From Rhodocyclales bacterium (GTDB taxonomy: Bacteria > Pseudomonadota > Gammaproteobacteria > Burkholderiales > Rhodocyclaceae), in the NCBI GenBank assembly GCA_016214145.1, contig JACRPA010000004.1, forward strand, positions 62,001 to 126,000: DNA of 64,000 bases, given 5' to 3'. The notes beneath the pieces were generated by a model. The model was not told where the DNA came from, did no database searches, and worked only from the letters and a program-made list of their open reading frames with translations. This document shows positions 14,036-22,317 of the stretch, one piece after another. The position numbers and the translations under genes are program-made. The first letter of the stretch is position 1; each line of letters starts with the position of its first letter.

Positions 14036-14243
14036 CTCAGTTTCCTCAACGCAAATCTTCCCCGGCCGGTCAGCCGGAGCGCCGCGCCACAGGCCGGATC
14101 GGCATGCGGGCCGCGGTCGTGAAAAAAGCCGGCGCATAGTGGGGCGCACCGGCTTCTCCTAAACCGTTAGGGCGAACCATGAAATATACCGCCAAAAAGC
14201 GGCTTCTTCAAGAAGGAATACTTCTGGGCGGGGGCAGGCTGAT
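14036..14243. other. gltB leader / dgt-gltB intergenic region
   Basis: 208 bp between the gltB start and the dgt stop, both genes on the minus strand. It should hold the gltB promoter. I see no convincing sigma-70 pair, riboswitch or long repeat. A weak hairpin (CCGC-caaaaa-GCGG, about 14191-14204) is followed by only a short pyrimidine run in the wrong sense for dgt. Confidence 0.4.
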
Positions 14244-15365
14244 TTATATCTCGCCGACGGCGAACAGGCGGCGATGCTCGCGTATGGCGTAGCGGTCGGT
14301 CATGCCGGCGACGTAGTCCGCAATGGCCCGCGGCTTGTCGGTCCTGGCCATCTGCTGGTATTGGGGCGGCAGCAGGCGCGGATCCTCCATGAAGGCGCCG
14401 AACAGGTCGCTGATGATGCGGCGCGCCTTGTTGGTCATGCGCAGGACCTGGTAGTGCTGGTAGAGATTGATGCGCAGGAAGTGCTTGAGCTCCTTGTGCT
14501 CGGCATGCATGGCAACGCTGAAGGCGGCCAGCGGCTTTGCCTTGCGCACGTCTTCAATTGTGGCAACGCCTGCCTCCGCGATGTTGCGCCGGGTTTCCTC
14601 GATCAGGTCGACCGCCAGCGAATTGATCATGCGGCGCACCGTTTCATGAATCAGGCGGCGGCCTGCAATCTGCGGATAGTCCTGCCTGACGATGGCCACA
14701 TGGCGCGCCCAGATGCCGACTTCGTCGAGCTGCTCCAGCGTGATCAGCCCGGAACGCAAGCCATCGTCGACGTCATGGTTGTTGTATCCGATCTCGTCAG
14801 CCAGGTTGCACAGCTGCGCCTCGAGGGAGGGTTGCGTGCCTTCGATAAAGCGCCGGCCGAGCTCCCCCAGTTCACGGGCCCTCTTCGGTGCACAATGCTT
14901 GAGAATTCCTTCGCGCGTCTCGTAGGTCAGATTGAGGCCGTCGAATGCGCCGTAGCGCTCCTCCAGCAGATCGACGGTGCGCAGGCTCTGCAGGTTGTGC
15001 TCGAAGCCGCCGTGATCCCGCATGCAGGCATTCAGCGCGTCCTGGCCGGCATGGCCAAACGGGGTATGGCCGAGGTCGTGGGAGAGGGCGACGGCCTCGG
15101 CCAGATCCTCGTTGAGGCGCATCGCGCGGGCCAGCGTGCGGGCAATCTGCGCCACTTCGATGCTGTGCGTGAGGCGCGTGCGGAAGAGGTCGCCTTCGTG
15201 GTTGACGAAGACCTGGGTCTTGTATTCCAGGCGGCGGAACGCGGTGGAGTGGACGACCCGGTCGCGATCGCGCTGGTATTCGCTGCGCGCGGCCGGGGAA
15301 GGCTCCGGGTGTTGCCTTCCCCGGGAGTTCATTTCGCTGACGGCATAGGGCGCCAGTTCAGCCAT
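14244..15365 (-). CDS. dgt: Deoxyguanosinetriphosphate triphosphohydrolase-like protein (dNTPase)
   Basis: 373 residues from ATG 15365, which overlaps the aroB stop by 8 bases. A longer frame to 15434 lies inside aroB and is rejected. HD-domain signature: H in [12 protein letters not shown] and HD in [14 protein letters not shown], with the downstream D in [14 protein letters not shown]. Typical of the shorter dGTPase-like subfamily that hydrolyses dNTPs to deoxynucleoside and triphosphate. The order aroK-aroB-dgt after the pil operon is common in proteobacteria. Confidence 0.93.
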   Translation of the reverse strand: MAELAPYAVSEMNSRGRQHPEPSPAARSEYQRDRDRVVHSTAFRRLEYKTQVFVNHEGDLFRTRLTHSIEVAQIARTLARAMRLNEDLAEAVALSHDLGHTPFGHAGQDALNACMRDHGGFEHNLQSLRTVDLLEERYGAFDGLNLTYETREGILKHCAPKRARELGELGRRFIEGTQPSLEAQLCNLADEIGYNNHDVDDGLRSGLITLEQLDEVGIWARHVAIVRQDYPQIAGRRLIHETVRRMINSLAVDLIEETRRNIAEAGVATIEDVRKAKPLAAFSVAMHAEHKELKHFLRINLYQHYQVLRMTNKARRIISDLFGAFMEDPRLLPPQYQQMARTDKPRAIADYVAGMTDRYAIREHRRLFAVGEI

Positions 15366-16443
15366 GGCAGCACGCCTCGATGGCGGCGCGAATATCCGGC
15401 GTTCCGGTTTCGGCGCTGATGACGCCCTCGCCAATCTTCTTGAGCAGTACCAGGCGCATTTTTCCTGCGGTGACTTTCTTGTCGAAGGCCATCAAATCCA
15501 GATAGCGATCCGCGCCCAGCGCAGGTCCCTGCGTCGGCAGGCCCGCCCGCTGCAGCAAGGCAGCGGTTCTGTCGCAATCCTCGCTTGATAGCCATCCCAG
15601 TCTCCGGGACAGTTCGGCGGCCATCACGGTGCCAACCGAGACGGCCTCGCCATGCAACCACACTCCATAGCCCAGGCCCGCCTCGATGGCGTGGCCGAAG
15701 GTGTGACCGAGATTGAGCAGGGCGCGCACGCCGGCTTCGGTTTCGTCGGCCGCCACCACGTCCGCCTTGTTGGCGCAGGAGCGCTCGATGGCATGGGTCA
15801 GCGCCTCGGGATCGCGCGCGCGCAGGCTTTCCATATTCCCTTCCAGCCACTCAAAAAAGGGCAGGTCGCGGATCAGGCCGTATTTGATCACCTCGGCCAG
15901 CCCGGCGCACAGTTCCCGCTCGGGCAGGGTGCGCAGGGTGTCGGTGTCGGCGAGCACCAGCCGCGGCTGGTAGAAGGCGCCGACCATGTTCTTGCCGAGC
16001 GGATGGTTGATGCCGGTTTTCCCCCCCACCGAGGAGTCCACCTGCGCCAGCAATGTGGTCGGCACCTGGATGAAGGGAACACCGCGCTGGTAGGTCGCGG
16101 CGGCAAACCCGGCAAGATCGCCGACTACGCCGCCGCCCAGGGCGATGATCGTCGTGGCGCGCTCGCAGCGGCTTTCCAGCAGCGCATCGTAGATGCGGTT
16201 GAGCGTCTGCCAGTTCTTGTGCTGCTCGCCGTCGGGAAGGACGATCTCGGTAACCTGCACCCCGCTGGCCCGCAAGGCGCCGGCCAGGGCGGGGAGGTAG
16301 AGCGGCGCCACCGTCTCATTGCTGACAATGGCGGCAAGGGGTGCCTTCAGGTGCGGCACAATGAGATCGGCCCTCTCCAGAAGGCGATTCCCGATATGGA
16401 TGGGATAGCTGCGCGCGCCGAGCGCGACCTTCAAGGTTCGCAT
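15358..16443 (-). CDS. aroB: 3-dehydroquinate synthase
   Basis: 361 residues. Second step of the shikimate pathway (DAHP to 3-dehydroquinate, NAD and a divalent metal). NAD-binding [19 protein letters not shown] and the metal ligands within [22 protein letters not shown] and [12 protein letters not shown] are all present. It overlaps aroK by 13 bases and dgt by 8, so aroK-aroB-dgt form one transcription unit. Confidence 0.97.
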   Translation of the reverse strand: MRTLKVALGARSYPIHIGNRLLERADLIVPHLKAPLAAIVSNETVAPLYLPALAGALRASGVQVTEIVLPDGEQHKNWQTLNRIYDALLESRCERATTIIALGGGVVGDLAGFAAATYQRGVPFIQVPTTLLAQVDSSVGGKTGINHPLGKNMVGAFYQPRLVLADTDTLRTLPERELCAGLAEVIKYGLIRDLPFFEWLEGNMESLRARDPEALTHAIERSCANKADVVAADETEAGVRALLNLGHTFGHAIEAGLGYGVWLHGEAVSVGTVMAAELSRRLGWLSSEDCDRTAALLQRAGLPTQGPALGADRYLDLMAFDKKVTAGKMRLVLLKKIGEGVISAETGTPDIRAAIEACCHG

Positions 16444-16958
16444 CTTTTCAGTATTTCCTGTTCGAGGTGGCGCGCCACCGCCAGAGGCGACCGACCGCCG
16501 CCCTCCAGCACGATGTCCGCAATTTCACGATAAAGCGGGTCGCGCTGTTCGTGAAGTTCGCGAATCTTAGCCAGGGGATCCGCTACCTGCAGCAGCGGAC
16601 GGTTGCGATCCTGTCGCGTGCGGGCATACAGCCCCTCCGGCAGCACGCATAGATAGATCACCAGGCCGGTTTCCGCGAGACGCTTGCGGTTTTGCGGATC
16701 CAGCACGGCCCCGCCGCCCGTGGCCAGCACCAGATCGTGTTCCCCGGTCAGCGCCTGCAGCACCTGCGACTCGCGGCGGCGAAAACCGGGTTCACCCTCG
16801 ATCTCGAAGATCAAGGGAATGCGCACCCCGGTGCGCGCCTCGATTTCATGGTCGCAATCGACAAAGCGCTTCTTCAGGCGCCGTGCCAGCTGCCGGCCGA
16901 TCGTCGTCTTGCCCGCGCCCATCATTCCCACGAAATAGATGTTGTCGCAGGTTTTCAC
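16431..16958 (-). CDS. aroK: Shikimate kinase
   Basis: 175 residues. P-loop [15 protein letters not shown] near residues 11-25, shikimate-binding [11 protein letters not shown] and the Arg-rich FRRRESQVL, lid region with [10 protein letters not shown]. Phosphorylates shikimate at O3. Starts about 60 bp after the pilQ stop but is separated from it by a strong terminator, so it probably has its own promoter. Confidence 0.96.
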   Translation of the reverse strand: MKTCDNIYFVGMMGAGKTTIGRQLARRLKKRFVDCDHEIEARTGVRIPLIFEIEGEPGFRRRESQVLQALTGEHDLVLATGGGAVLDPQNRKRLAETGLVIYLCVLPEGLYARTRQDRNRPLLQVADPLAKIRELHEQRDPLYREIADIVLEGGGRSPLAVARHLEQEILKRCEP

Positions 16959-16988
16959 GTAAGGATTCTATCAGGCGGAAATGGCGCC

Positions 16989-17019
16989 CGTAAAAAGAAA
17001 GGGCCGGCAAAGCCGGCCC
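16989..17019 (-). terminator. Rho-independent terminator of the pil operon
   Basis: Read on the minus strand: perfect 8-bp stem GGGCCGGC-ttt-GCCGGCCC followed by TTTCTTTTT. Located 20-50 bp after the pilQ stop codon and before aroK. Confidence 0.93.
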
Positions 17020-17038
17020 AAGCATTGATGCCTTGCCT

Positions 17039-19156
17039 TCAGCGCAGACTGACTGACTCGCTGAGAATTTTCGGAGTAATGAACACCAGCAACTCCGTCT
17101 TGTTATCCCTTCTTTCCTGGGTCTTGAAGAGGAATCCGACGTAGGGGATGTCGCCCAGCACCGGCACGCGCGTCACGATGTTTCGCTCATCCTGGGTGTA
17201 GATGCCGCCGATGACCACCGTGCCGCCGTTTTCCACCATGACCTCGGTCTTCACGTGCTTGGTGTCGATCGCCACGCCGGCGCCGGTGGCGATCGAGGTG
17301 TTCGGCGAATCCTTGTTGACGTCCACCGTCAGATTGACCCGGCCGTCCGGAGTGATCTGCGGCTTCACCTTGAGCGCCAGGTTGGCCTTGCGGAAGGAAA
17401 TGCTGGTGGCGCCCGAGCTTGTGGCCTGCTGGTACGGAATCTCGACGCCCTGCTCGATAAGCGCCTCGACCTGGTCGGCCGTAACGACGCGCGGACTGGA
17501 CACGATCTTGCCCTTGCCATCCGCCTCCAGCGCGGACACTTCAAGGTTCAGGAATCGCGTCGCAGCGCTGTTGAACAGGACGAAGGAAAACTGCCCGGCC
17601 TGCTTGCCGGCGATACCCGACGCCGGCAGGCTGGTCATAAGCGTATTGGTGTTGAAGTTGGGGGTGGTCGAAATCTGCCCGGTATGAAACCCGGTATCCG
17701 CTATGCCGCCACCCAGGGTGAAGGGCAGATTGCCGATCTTGTTTCGCGAGGTGAGCGGGGAGGCATCGTGATAACCGAATCGCACGCCGAGGTTCCGCGT
17801 GAAGTTGTCGTCGGCTTCGACGATTCGCGCCTCGATCATGACCTGCCGGGCGGGGATGTCGATTTCATTTATCAGGCGCCGGACATCTTCAAGCCGGGTG
17901 GGGGAGTCGGACACGAACAACTTGTTCGTGCGTTCATCGACTATGACCGATCCGCGCTTGGAGAGAACGGTTTGCTCCTTGTTCTTCAGGAAGTCGAATA
18001 CCGACTTCGCCTTGTGGTAGTTCAACTGGAAGGTTTCGGTGCGCACCGGCTCCAGATCCGTGATCTGCTGGCGCGATTCGAGCTGCAGCTTTTCCTTGGC
18101 GGCAAGCTCGTCGCGCGGGGCGATCCAGATGACGTTGCCGTTCTTGCGCATGTCCAGGCCCTTCGCCTGCAGAATGATGTCCAGCGCCTGGTCCCACGGA
18201 ACGTCCTTCAGGCGCAGCGTCAGGCTCCCCCCCACGGTGTCGCTGGTGATGATGTTGAAGTCCGTAAAGTCGGCAATCACCTGCAGAACCGCGCGCACGT
18301 CGATGTTCTGGAAATTCAGCGACAGTTTCTCGCCCTGATAGCCCCGTCGGCTGCTCTGCACGAGCTTGTTGGGGTCCTCAAGCAACTGTTTCACTTCGAC
18401 AACGAACTGGTTGTCGCTCTGGTAGGCGTTATGCTCCCACAGTCCCTTGGGCGCGATGATCATCCGGGTGTTTTCGCCCTGCGGCAGGGTATTCACCGAG
18501 GATATCGGTGTCGCGAAATCGGTGACGTCCAGACGCTTGCGCAAGGTTTCAGGCAGGGAGGTTTTCAGGAATTCGACCACCAGATTGGGACCCTGCTGGC
18601 GAATGTCGATGCCCACGTTGCTGTCGGACAGGTCGACGATGATGCGGCCTTCGCCGTTGCTCCCGCGGCGAAAATTGATATCCCGCAGGCTGGCCTTCTC
18701 CGCGGAGGGCTTCACCTCCGCAAAGTGTTGCGTAGTAGCCTGTTCAGCCTTCGCTGCGGCGTCGCTTGCAACGCCGCTGATGGTGATGTACAGATCCTTC
18801 CCGTCGACTCGGGTCGCGGCCTGGCGCACCTGCTTCAGGTTCAGCACGACTCGTGTGCGGTCGCCGACCTGAACCAGATTCACGCTGCGCAAGTCGCCTT
18901 CGTTGATTGTCTGCGCGTTGCGGCCCAGCGCATTCTTCACTCCCGGAAAATCAAAGGCGATCCGCGGCGGATTGGCCACGCTGAAGCTCGCGGGTGCGGT
19001 CGCAAGGGGCTGGCTGGTGGTCAGCTTCAGGACAACGTCACTGCCTTGCTGGCTCACGCCAAGGGCTTCAATGGCATTCTGCGCCCAGGCTGGCTGAGTC
19101 AGCAGCAAGCACAAGGGAATAAACAACCGGCTGAGAATCGATTTTACTGTGTTCAT
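17039..19156 (-). CDS. pilQ: Type IV pilus secretin PilQ
   Basis: 705 residues with a signal peptide (to about 25, PAWAQN). Two AMIN domains that bind peptidoglycan (about 30-110 and 150-250), STN/N0 and N1 domains (about 270-420), then the secretin domain with VPVLGDIPYVGFLFK and a C-terminal TELLVFITPKIL. Forms the outer-membrane ring through which the pilus leaves. Last gene of pilMNOPQ, with a 4-base overlap with pilP, and followed by a terminator. Confidence 0.96.
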   Translation of the reverse strand: MNTVKSILSRLFIPLCLLLTQPAWAQNAIEALGVSQQGSDVVLKLTTSQPLATAPASFSVANPPRIAFDFPGVKNALGRNAQTINEGDLRSVNLVQVGDRTRVVLNLKQVRQAATRVDGKDLYITISGVASDAAAKAEQATTQHFAEVKPSAEKASLRDINFRRGSNGEGRIIVDLSDSNVGIDIRQQGPNLVVEFLKTSLPETLRKRLDVTDFATPISSVNTLPQGENTRMIIAPKGLWEHNAYQSDNQFVVEVKQLLEDPNKLVQSSRRGYQGEKLSLNFQNIDVRAVLQVIADFTDFNIITSDTVGGSLTLRLKDVPWDQALDIILQAKGLDMRKNGNVIWIAPRDELAAKEKLQLESRQQITDLEPVRTETFQLNYHKAKSVFDFLKNKEQTVLSKRGSVIVDERTNKLFVSDSPTRLEDVRRLINEIDIPARQVMIEARIVEADDNFTRNLGVRFGYHDASPLTSRNKIGNLPFTLGGGIADTGFHTGQISTTPNFNTNTLMTSLPASGIAGKQAGQFSFVLFNSAATRFLNLEVSALEADGKGKIVSSPRVVTADQVEALIEQGVEIPYQQATSSGATSISFRKANLALKVKPQITPDGRVNLTVDVNKDSPNTSIATGAGVAIDTKHVKTEVMVENGGTVVIGGIYTQDERNIVTRVPVLGDIPYVGFLFKTQERRDNKTELLVFITPKILSESVSLR

Positions 19157-19680
19157 TTCTTGCCCTCCTGCTGCTGCTTTTCCTGCAACTGCAATGTACT
19201 CGTGCGCTCCATGTAGTCCCCCAGAGAATCGGGAACCAGTTCTTTCAGTTTGACCTCGGATTCGTTTATGTCCGTAATGATTCCGAAGTTCTGCCCCATG
19301 TAATTCCCGATCTTCACCTGATGCAGATTCTTGTCGGCCTGGACCAGGGCGTGGACCATTTTCCCCTTGATCAGCGTCCCGACCATTTTGAGCGACTCGA
19401 GCGGATAGGCCTCGAGCGGTTCCTTGCGACGGTCAAGGTCCGGCTTGATGCCTCCCCCTCCCGCCTTCCGTTCGGGTTCGATCTTGGTGGCGTTATAGGG
19501 GTCGAGAAGGTCTCCCGCCTCATACGCTACCGGGGGGAAAAGCTTTATCTCGGGAAGGGGAGGAATCTTGCCCTTGAAATCCTTGGTTGATTCCTTCATC
19601 CATTGCCGAAGATCCTGATGTTCCTCGCTCCCGCATGCTGTCAAGCCAAGACACGCCAGGAAGATGGCTGTCCGCCTCAT
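19153..19680 (-). CDS. pilP: Type IV pilus assembly lipoprotein PilP
   Basis: 175 residues. Lipoprotein signal with the lipobox LTAC at about residues 13-16, Pro-rich linker, and a C-terminal domain with VGTLIKGKMVHALVQ, KIGNYMGQNFGII and LKELVPDSLGDYMER, typical of PilP. It connects the PilMNO inner-membrane platform to PilQ. Overlaps pilO and pilQ by 4 bases each. Confidence 0.94.
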   Translation of the reverse strand: MRRTAIFLACLGLTACGSEEHQDLRQWMKESTKDFKGKIPPLPEIKLFPPVAYEAGDLLDPYNATKIEPERKAGGGGIKPDLDRRKEPLEAYPLESLKMVGTLIKGKMVHALVQADKNLHQVKIGNYMGQNFGIITDINESEVKLKELVPDSLGDYMERTSTLQLQEKQQQEGKK

Positions 19681-20369
19681 TTCTTGGCTCCTTTTGCCTT
19701 GTCAGCGGCCACTTTGGCCCGTCGCTGCGCCGCCAGTTCTTCTTCATCTAGATAACGATACGTCATGGCCGTTGCATCCATCTTGAGCAGCGCCCCCTTT
19801 TCGGGCGCAACGGCGACATTGGTCAGCGACACGATGCGGGACAGTTTTGCCACGTCCGCGGAAAAGGCTCCCAAGTCATGGTAGGTGCCGGTTATTTTCA
19901 GCGTGATCGGCAATTCGGCATAGAAATCCCTTGTCGTTTCCCTGCCGGGTTTGAACAGTTCGAACTGCAGCCCGCGGCCGAGGCCGGCCTGGTTGATGTC
20001 GATCAACAGGGCTTCCATCTCGGCCTTGTTCGGCAATTGCTTCAGCAACGCTCCGAACGACTTGTCAATTTCAGCCAGCTGCTTGCGGTGCTCCTCGAGA
20101 TTCACCGCCTGTTTTTTCTTGTCGAGATATTCGTCCTTGAGTTTGGCTTCCTGCTGCTGTTTGCCATCCAGATCCTCAAGCTGGGACTTCCAGTCGAGCC
20201 ACCAGCCGCCGACGAGCAGGGCGACGAATACACCAAACAGCACGGTCACCCGCGGCAGAAGCGGCCACGTGCCGATATCCTTGGGATCAAGGTATTTGAA
20301 GTCTTCGGCCAGCGCGCCGAAATCGATCTTCGGGACCGCCGGCATTTGGGGCATGTTGGGCTTCTTCAT
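19677..20369 (-). CDS. pilO: Type IV pilus inner-membrane protein PilO
   Basis: 230 residues: cytoplasmic N-terminus rich in Pro/Met, one membrane segment (about 43-62), a coiled coil (about 65-110) and a ferredoxin-like periplasmic domain. Pairs with PilN to form the alignment subcomplex of the pilus machine. Starts and ends with 4-base overlaps to pilN and pilP. Confidence 0.94.
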   Translation of the reverse strand: MKKPNMPQMPAVPKIDFGALAEDFKYLDPKDIGTWPLLPRVTVLFGVFVALLVGGWWLDWKSQLEDLDGKQQQEAKLKDEYLDKKKQAVNLEEHRKQLAEIDKSFGALLKQLPNKAEMEALLIDINQAGLGRGLQFELFKPGRETTRDFYAELPITLKITGTYHDLGAFSADVAKLSRIVSLTNVAVAPEKGALLKMDATAMTYRYLDEEELAAQRRAKVAADKAKGAKK

Positions 20370-20974
20370 ACTCGCTTGTCCTGCTGCTTCGGTGGCTGCG
20401 CTCCCGCCCCCGGCTTCTTGTCCGCGACGGCCGCAGTCCGGGTAATGACCACGTTCAGGACGAATTCGGCATAGCGCCTGTTGCCCTGGGTGACGGCTTT
20501 GATCTCGACAAGATCGGGCTGCTCGAGCAGTGGCGAAGCCTCGAGGTTGCGCATCAGGGTCGACACCCGGGCGTTCGACTGCGCAATCCCGGTAAAGCCG
20601 ATTTTATTGCCCGTCTGCTTCAGCGATTTCAGGTAGATGCCGGCGGGAACCTGGCGCGCAAGCTCGTTGAACAGCTGAACGGTCTCGGCACGGCTGCCCT
20701 GCAGGGATTCGATCACGCCCTTGCGCGACAGCAGCGCATTTGTCTGTTCCTTCAGCCGCTTGATTTCGTCGATCTCCTTGTCCAGCGCGGCAATCTCCTT
20801 CTTGAGGAACTCGTTCTTGCTCTCCTGCTGGCTGATATAGCCGGCGATCACGCCATGCACCAGCACGACGATCAGGATGGCCAGGACGGCAATCAGGCCG
20901 GACAGCGCAAAAAACTGCTGGCGCAGGGCTTTGCGCTTTTCCTCGCGGTGAGGCAGTAGGTTGATGCGGATCAC
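20366..20974 (-). CDS. pilN: Type IV pilus inner-membrane protein PilN
   Basis: 202 residues starting MIRINLLPHREEKRK, the conserved cytoplasmic peptide that docks into PilM. One membrane segment (about 22-44), coiled coil (about 48-80) and a periplasmic domain related to PilO. Coupled to pilM and pilO by 4-base overlaps. Confidence 0.95.
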   Translation of the reverse strand: MIRINLLPHREEKRKALRQQFFALSGLIAVLAILIVVLVHGVIAGYISQQESKNEFLKKEIAALDKEIDEIKRLKEQTNALLSRKGVIESLQGSRAETVQLFNELARQVPAGIYLKSLKQTGNKIGFTGIAQSNARVSTLMRNLEASPLLEQPDLVEIKAVTQGNRRYAEFVLNVVITRTAAVADKKPGAGAQPPKQQDKRV

Positions 20975-22050
20975 TGGTCGAACCTCCGCAACGCAAGCCC
21001 GCAGGCGACAAGCAGCGACGGGGCGTCCGTCGCAAGATTTTTCGGGCGAATGCGCTGAGACAGCGCCATGTTGGCAAAGGGGTTGGCGACGATCGTGCTG
21101 ATCTGGGTGCGTCCCGATACCGCCTCATCGACTCCGGGAATGACCGCGCAGCCCCCTGCCAGGATAATGTGGTCCACCTGGTTGTACTGGGTCGAGGTGA
21201 AGAAGAACTGCAGCGCCCGGGAGACTTCCAGGGCGAGATTGTCCATGAAAGGCCTGAGCAGATCCGATTCGAAATTCTCCGGCAAATTGCCGGTCCGCTT
21301 GGCGGCCTCGGCCTCTTCCTGGCTCATGCCGTACTGCCGAACGATATCCTGCGTCAGCTGGCTGCCGCCGAAGGCCTGCTCGCGCGCATAGACCGGCTGG
21401 TCGTTGCGCAGGATCGTGACGTTCATGACGTTCGCGCCGATATCGACCAGGGCAATGGTCTGGTTCTTGCCACCCTCCGGAAACTGGCTTTCGACCAGTT
21501 CGAATGCCGCCTGGGCGGCATAGGATTCGACATCCATGACCAGGGGTTTCAATCCCGCCGCTTCGGCAACGGCAACACGATCCTCGACCTTCTCCTTGCG
21601 GGAGGCGGCGATCAGCACCTCCACCTCTTCCGGGCTGCTCGGCGCAGGACCGACAACCTGGAAATCCAGATTCACCTCGTCAAGCGCAAAGGGGATGTAC
21701 TGGTTGGCTTCCGACTCGACCTGGACTTCCAGTTCGCGCTCGCGCTGGCCTGCCGGAACGATGATTTTCTTTGTGATGACGGCTGCCGCGGGCAGCGCCA
21801 TGGCGACAAACTTGGTCGACGTGCCCATGCGCTTCCACGCCCGCTTGATCGCCTCTGCCACCGTATCGAGGTTGGTGATGTTTCCATCCACCACCGCATC
21901 GCGTGGCAAGGTCTCGATCGCGTAGCGCTCGATCCTGTAGCTCCCTTTGGACGCCTCGGCCAGCTCGACCATTTTGACTGATGACGAACTGATATCGAGC
22001 CCCAGCAGCGGCCGGGCCTTCGGGTTGAATATGGAGAGATCTATCTGCAA
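20971..22050 (-). CDS. pilM: Type IV pilus assembly protein PilM (actin-like ATPase fold)
   Basis: 359 residues. Actin/FtsA-like fold: LLGLDISSSSVKMVEL (phosphate 1), ALVDIGANVMNVTI (phosphate 2), IILAGGCAVIPGV (adenosine). A cytoplasmic ring component that binds the PilN N-terminus. First gene of pilMNOPQ with a clear promoter about 60-80 bp upstream. PBP1a is divergent, the classical arrangement in beta- and gammaproteobacteria. Confidence 0.96.
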   Translation of the reverse strand: MQIDLSIFNPKARPLLGLDISSSSVKMVELAEASKGSYRIERYAIETLPRDAVVDGNITNLDTVAEAIKRAWKRMGTSTKFVAMALPAAAVITKKIIVPAGQRERELEVQVESEANQYIPFALDEVNLDFQVVGPAPSSPEEVEVLIAASRKEKVEDRVAVAEAAGLKPLVMDVESYAAQAAFELVESQFPEGGKNQTIALVDIGANVMNVTILRNDQPVYAREQAFGGSQLTQDIVRQYGMSQEEAEAAKRTGNLPENFESDLLRPFMDNLALEVSRALQFFFTSTQYNQVDHIILAGGCAVIPGVDEAVSGRTQISTIVANPFANMALSQRIRPKNLATDAPSLLVACGLALRRFDQ

Positions 22051-22105
22051 GGAAAATCCTTATGAATTCTCGTTAGTTAGGCGCATTACAGATAATTTAC
22101 ATTAA

Positions 22106-22134
22106 ATCCTAGCAACAACTATGACCTGTGTAAA
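22106..22134 (-). promoter_or_regulatory. Sigma-70 promoter of pilM
   Basis: On the minus strand: -35 TTTACA (22134-22129), 17-bp spacer, -10 TAGGAT (22111-22106). The start point would be about 22100, giving a leader of about 50 nt before the pilM ATG. The surrounding 267-bp gap is notably AT-rich. Confidence 0.65.
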
Positions 22135-22201
22135 GTTTTTTTTCCAATTGGCTGTCGTCCTTCCCCGACAAAGCATTATGCGTCTCCGAATGCCTATATA
22201 A

Positions 22202-22220
22202 GTATATGATTATCAATATT
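22202..22220. promoter_or_regulatory. Possible Fur-type box
   Basis: An AT-rich 19-mer in the pilM/PBP1a gap that matches the Fur consensus (GATAATGATAATCATTATC) at 14 of 19 positions on the minus strand. AT-rich context makes chance resemblance likely, and neither flanking gene is a classical Fur target. Confidence 0.25.
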
Positions 22221-22317
22221 AATAATGGCACCGAATGGAAAGTAAAATCCCCGCCGATCGCCTGCGGCAATCAACGGGCGGCAGGGGCAGCATATAATTG
22301 CCCGCTTTCCTGATCCA

